Source: Bryobacterales bacterium (GTDB lineage Bacteria; Acidobacteriota; Terriglobia; Bryobacterales; Bryobacteraceae). Taken from it: a stretch of DNA of 64,000 bases. The position numbers and the translations under genes are program-made. Position 1 is the stretch's first letter, and each line of letters begins with the position of its first letter. The stretch spans positions 1 to 64,000 of the forward strand of contig JAEUQC010000010.1 of the NCBI GenBank assembly GCA_016789905.1, written 5' to 3'. Of the stretch, positions 63,247 to 64,000 are shown piece by piece. The notes beneath the pieces were generated by a model, which saw only the letters and a program-made list of their open reading frames with translations, did no database searches and was not told where the DNA came from.

Positions 63247-63885
63247 TTAATTCGACCGCGCCGCGAAGGCTCGCGCGTCGTCCATTTCGTCAATAAACTC
63301 CGGAAGTTCGCCCACGCCCGCATACTGCCGGGGCACCACAAACATATTCACCGGACTCAGGAACAATAGGGAATGGGCGACCAGTTCGATCTCTGTGCGT
63401 TCGGCCAGCGGAAACCGGCGCAGCCCCACCTGGGTAATGTGGCAAATGGAGTAGCCGAGTTCCACCAGATTCGGCGCGTCCATGTTTGCAACCGTACCTC
63501 TGTATCGCGCGTTCTGCCGTTCCTCCGCCGTCAGCGCGGCAGCCACCGGCATGCGTCCGGATTCCAGTGCGTCCAACAACGTCTGGCGGCTCGGAAGCCG
63601 TCTTTCCATCGCCAGCGACAACATGTACATGGCCGGCGAATCGTCGGTGGGTATCACAATCCGTCCGCTATGGTGACCAATCTCGCGGCCGCGGCCCAGG
63701 CGCGGCCGGCGTACCAGCAGCGGCAGGCTCCGGTCCCGCACCCATTCCTGCATCACGGCGTGCCAGGCGAGCGCGTCCTGCCCCGTGATACAGGGACGGG
63801 CTGGCGACTCCCGCCAATTCGACGCCAGGCGGCGCAGCGCCACCCGGCTGTACTCGTCTAATCCGTTAAATCTTGCCAATGGCAT
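63247..63885 (-). CDS. Unknown 212-residue protein
   Basis: Length 212 aa, start ATG at 63885. No signal peptide or membrane span is seen. The sequence is Arg-rich (EYSRVALRRLASNWRES, RRPRLGRGREIGHHSGR) with a central VIPTDDSPAMYML and a C-terminal beta/alpha part ending FIDEMDDARAFAARSN. No family is recognised. It converges tail to tail with the HEAT gene with a single base between them. Confidence 0.7.
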   Translation of the reverse strand: MPLARFNGLDEYSRVALRRLASNWRESPARPCITGQDALAWHAVMQEWVRDRSLPLLVRRPRLGRGREIGHHSGRIVIPTDDSPAMYMLSLAMERRLPSRQTLLDALESGRMPVAAALTAEERQNARYRGTVANMDAPNLVELGYSICHITQVGLRRFPLAERTEIELVAHSLLFLSPVNMFVVPRQYAGVGELPEFIDEMDDARAFAARSN

Positions 63886-63980
63886 CGTGTTGGCCCTCTC
63901 TTACAGAGTGGGCGGCACAAGAGTTTTTTCTCACGCTGGCGGGAGTTTCCTAGAGTACGGAAAAACAGAAGAGGCGGGGA

Positions 63981-64000
63981 ATGTTTAATCCTGTGAACGG
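63981..64000 (+). CDS. Possible start of a gene cut by the window edge
   Basis: An ATG at 63981 is preceded by GAGGCGGGGA, a usable ribosome site, and reads MFNPVN to the window end. Only six codons are visible, so this is a guess. The gap before it (63886-63980) is moderately AT-rich and could hold promoters for both this and the divergent gene. Confidence 0.3.

Overview
The window looks like a high-GC chromosome segment from an Acidobacteriota bacterium, most likely of the Solibacteres/Bryobacterales type. This is inferred from gene content, not from a search. The supporting features are three very large Oar-like TonB-dependent receptors with carboxypeptidase-regulatory N-termini, a DUF1592/DUF1552 pair, several Tat-exported Gfo/Idh/MocA and sulfatase proteins, an FG-GAP/ASPIC (CRTAC1) protein with a TPR partner, a PEP-CTERM protein, a dockerin-tailed propeller, a CotH protein with EF-hands and an MqnD-type menaquinone enzyme. 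I see no rRNA, tRNA, CRISPR array, intact insertion sequence or integrase.

Layout. 1-7911 (minus): housekeeping run recO-glyQ-glyS-ppdK, then a strong hairpin terminator, then a lower-GC ATPase/STAS-like gene and a truncated TPR gene. 7973-12526 (plus): a hotdog thioesterase followed by two tandem paralogues of membrane-anchored spermidine-synthase-like proteins. 12530-13741: a decayed Uma2-family gene (minus) and about 690 bases without a convincing gene that hold three inverted repeats. 13742-16062 (plus): secreted heparinase-like protein overlapping an SGNH esterase. 16034-19630 (minus): Oar-like receptor 1, divergent from a three-gene heavy-metal RND efflux operon at 19891-25404 (plus), which is followed by Oar-like receptor 2 (25453-28875). 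28882-36790: CotH/EF-hand protein, lectin-fold lyase-like protein, DUF1552 and DUF1592 proteins, and a Gfo/Idh/MocA oxidoreductase.

36937-41200 (plus): sialidase-like propeller with a C-terminal dockerin, a PEP-CTERM protein and a small secreted protein. 41204-42620 (minus): an unknown gene split by a one-base frameshift in a C/G run. 42674-51708 (minus): a caspase-like/PEGA/TPR protein, then an overlapping three-gene unit of Oar-like receptor 3, TPR protein and CRTAC1-like protein. 51847-54954 (plus): overlapping operon of Gfo/Idh/MocA oxidoreductase, enolase-superfamily protein and DUF6807 protein, ended by a symmetrical terminator that contains the stop codons of both converging genes. 54972-57134: SDR dehydrogenase and sulfatase, divergent. 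57362-63245 (plus): M23 peptidase, DUF3500 protein, Tat-exported propeller, HPt protein, MqnD and a HEAT-repeat protein. 63247-63885 (minus): unknown gene.

Taken together the accessory genes point to uptake and breakdown of complex polymers at the cell surface. No single region is clearly a known defence or mobile island. The best candidates for something less described are the receptor-TPR-CRTAC1 unit next to a caspase-like TPR protein (42674-51708), the frameshifted unknown gene beside it, the dockerin/PEP-CTERM pair, and the ATPase-STAS fusion behind ppdK.
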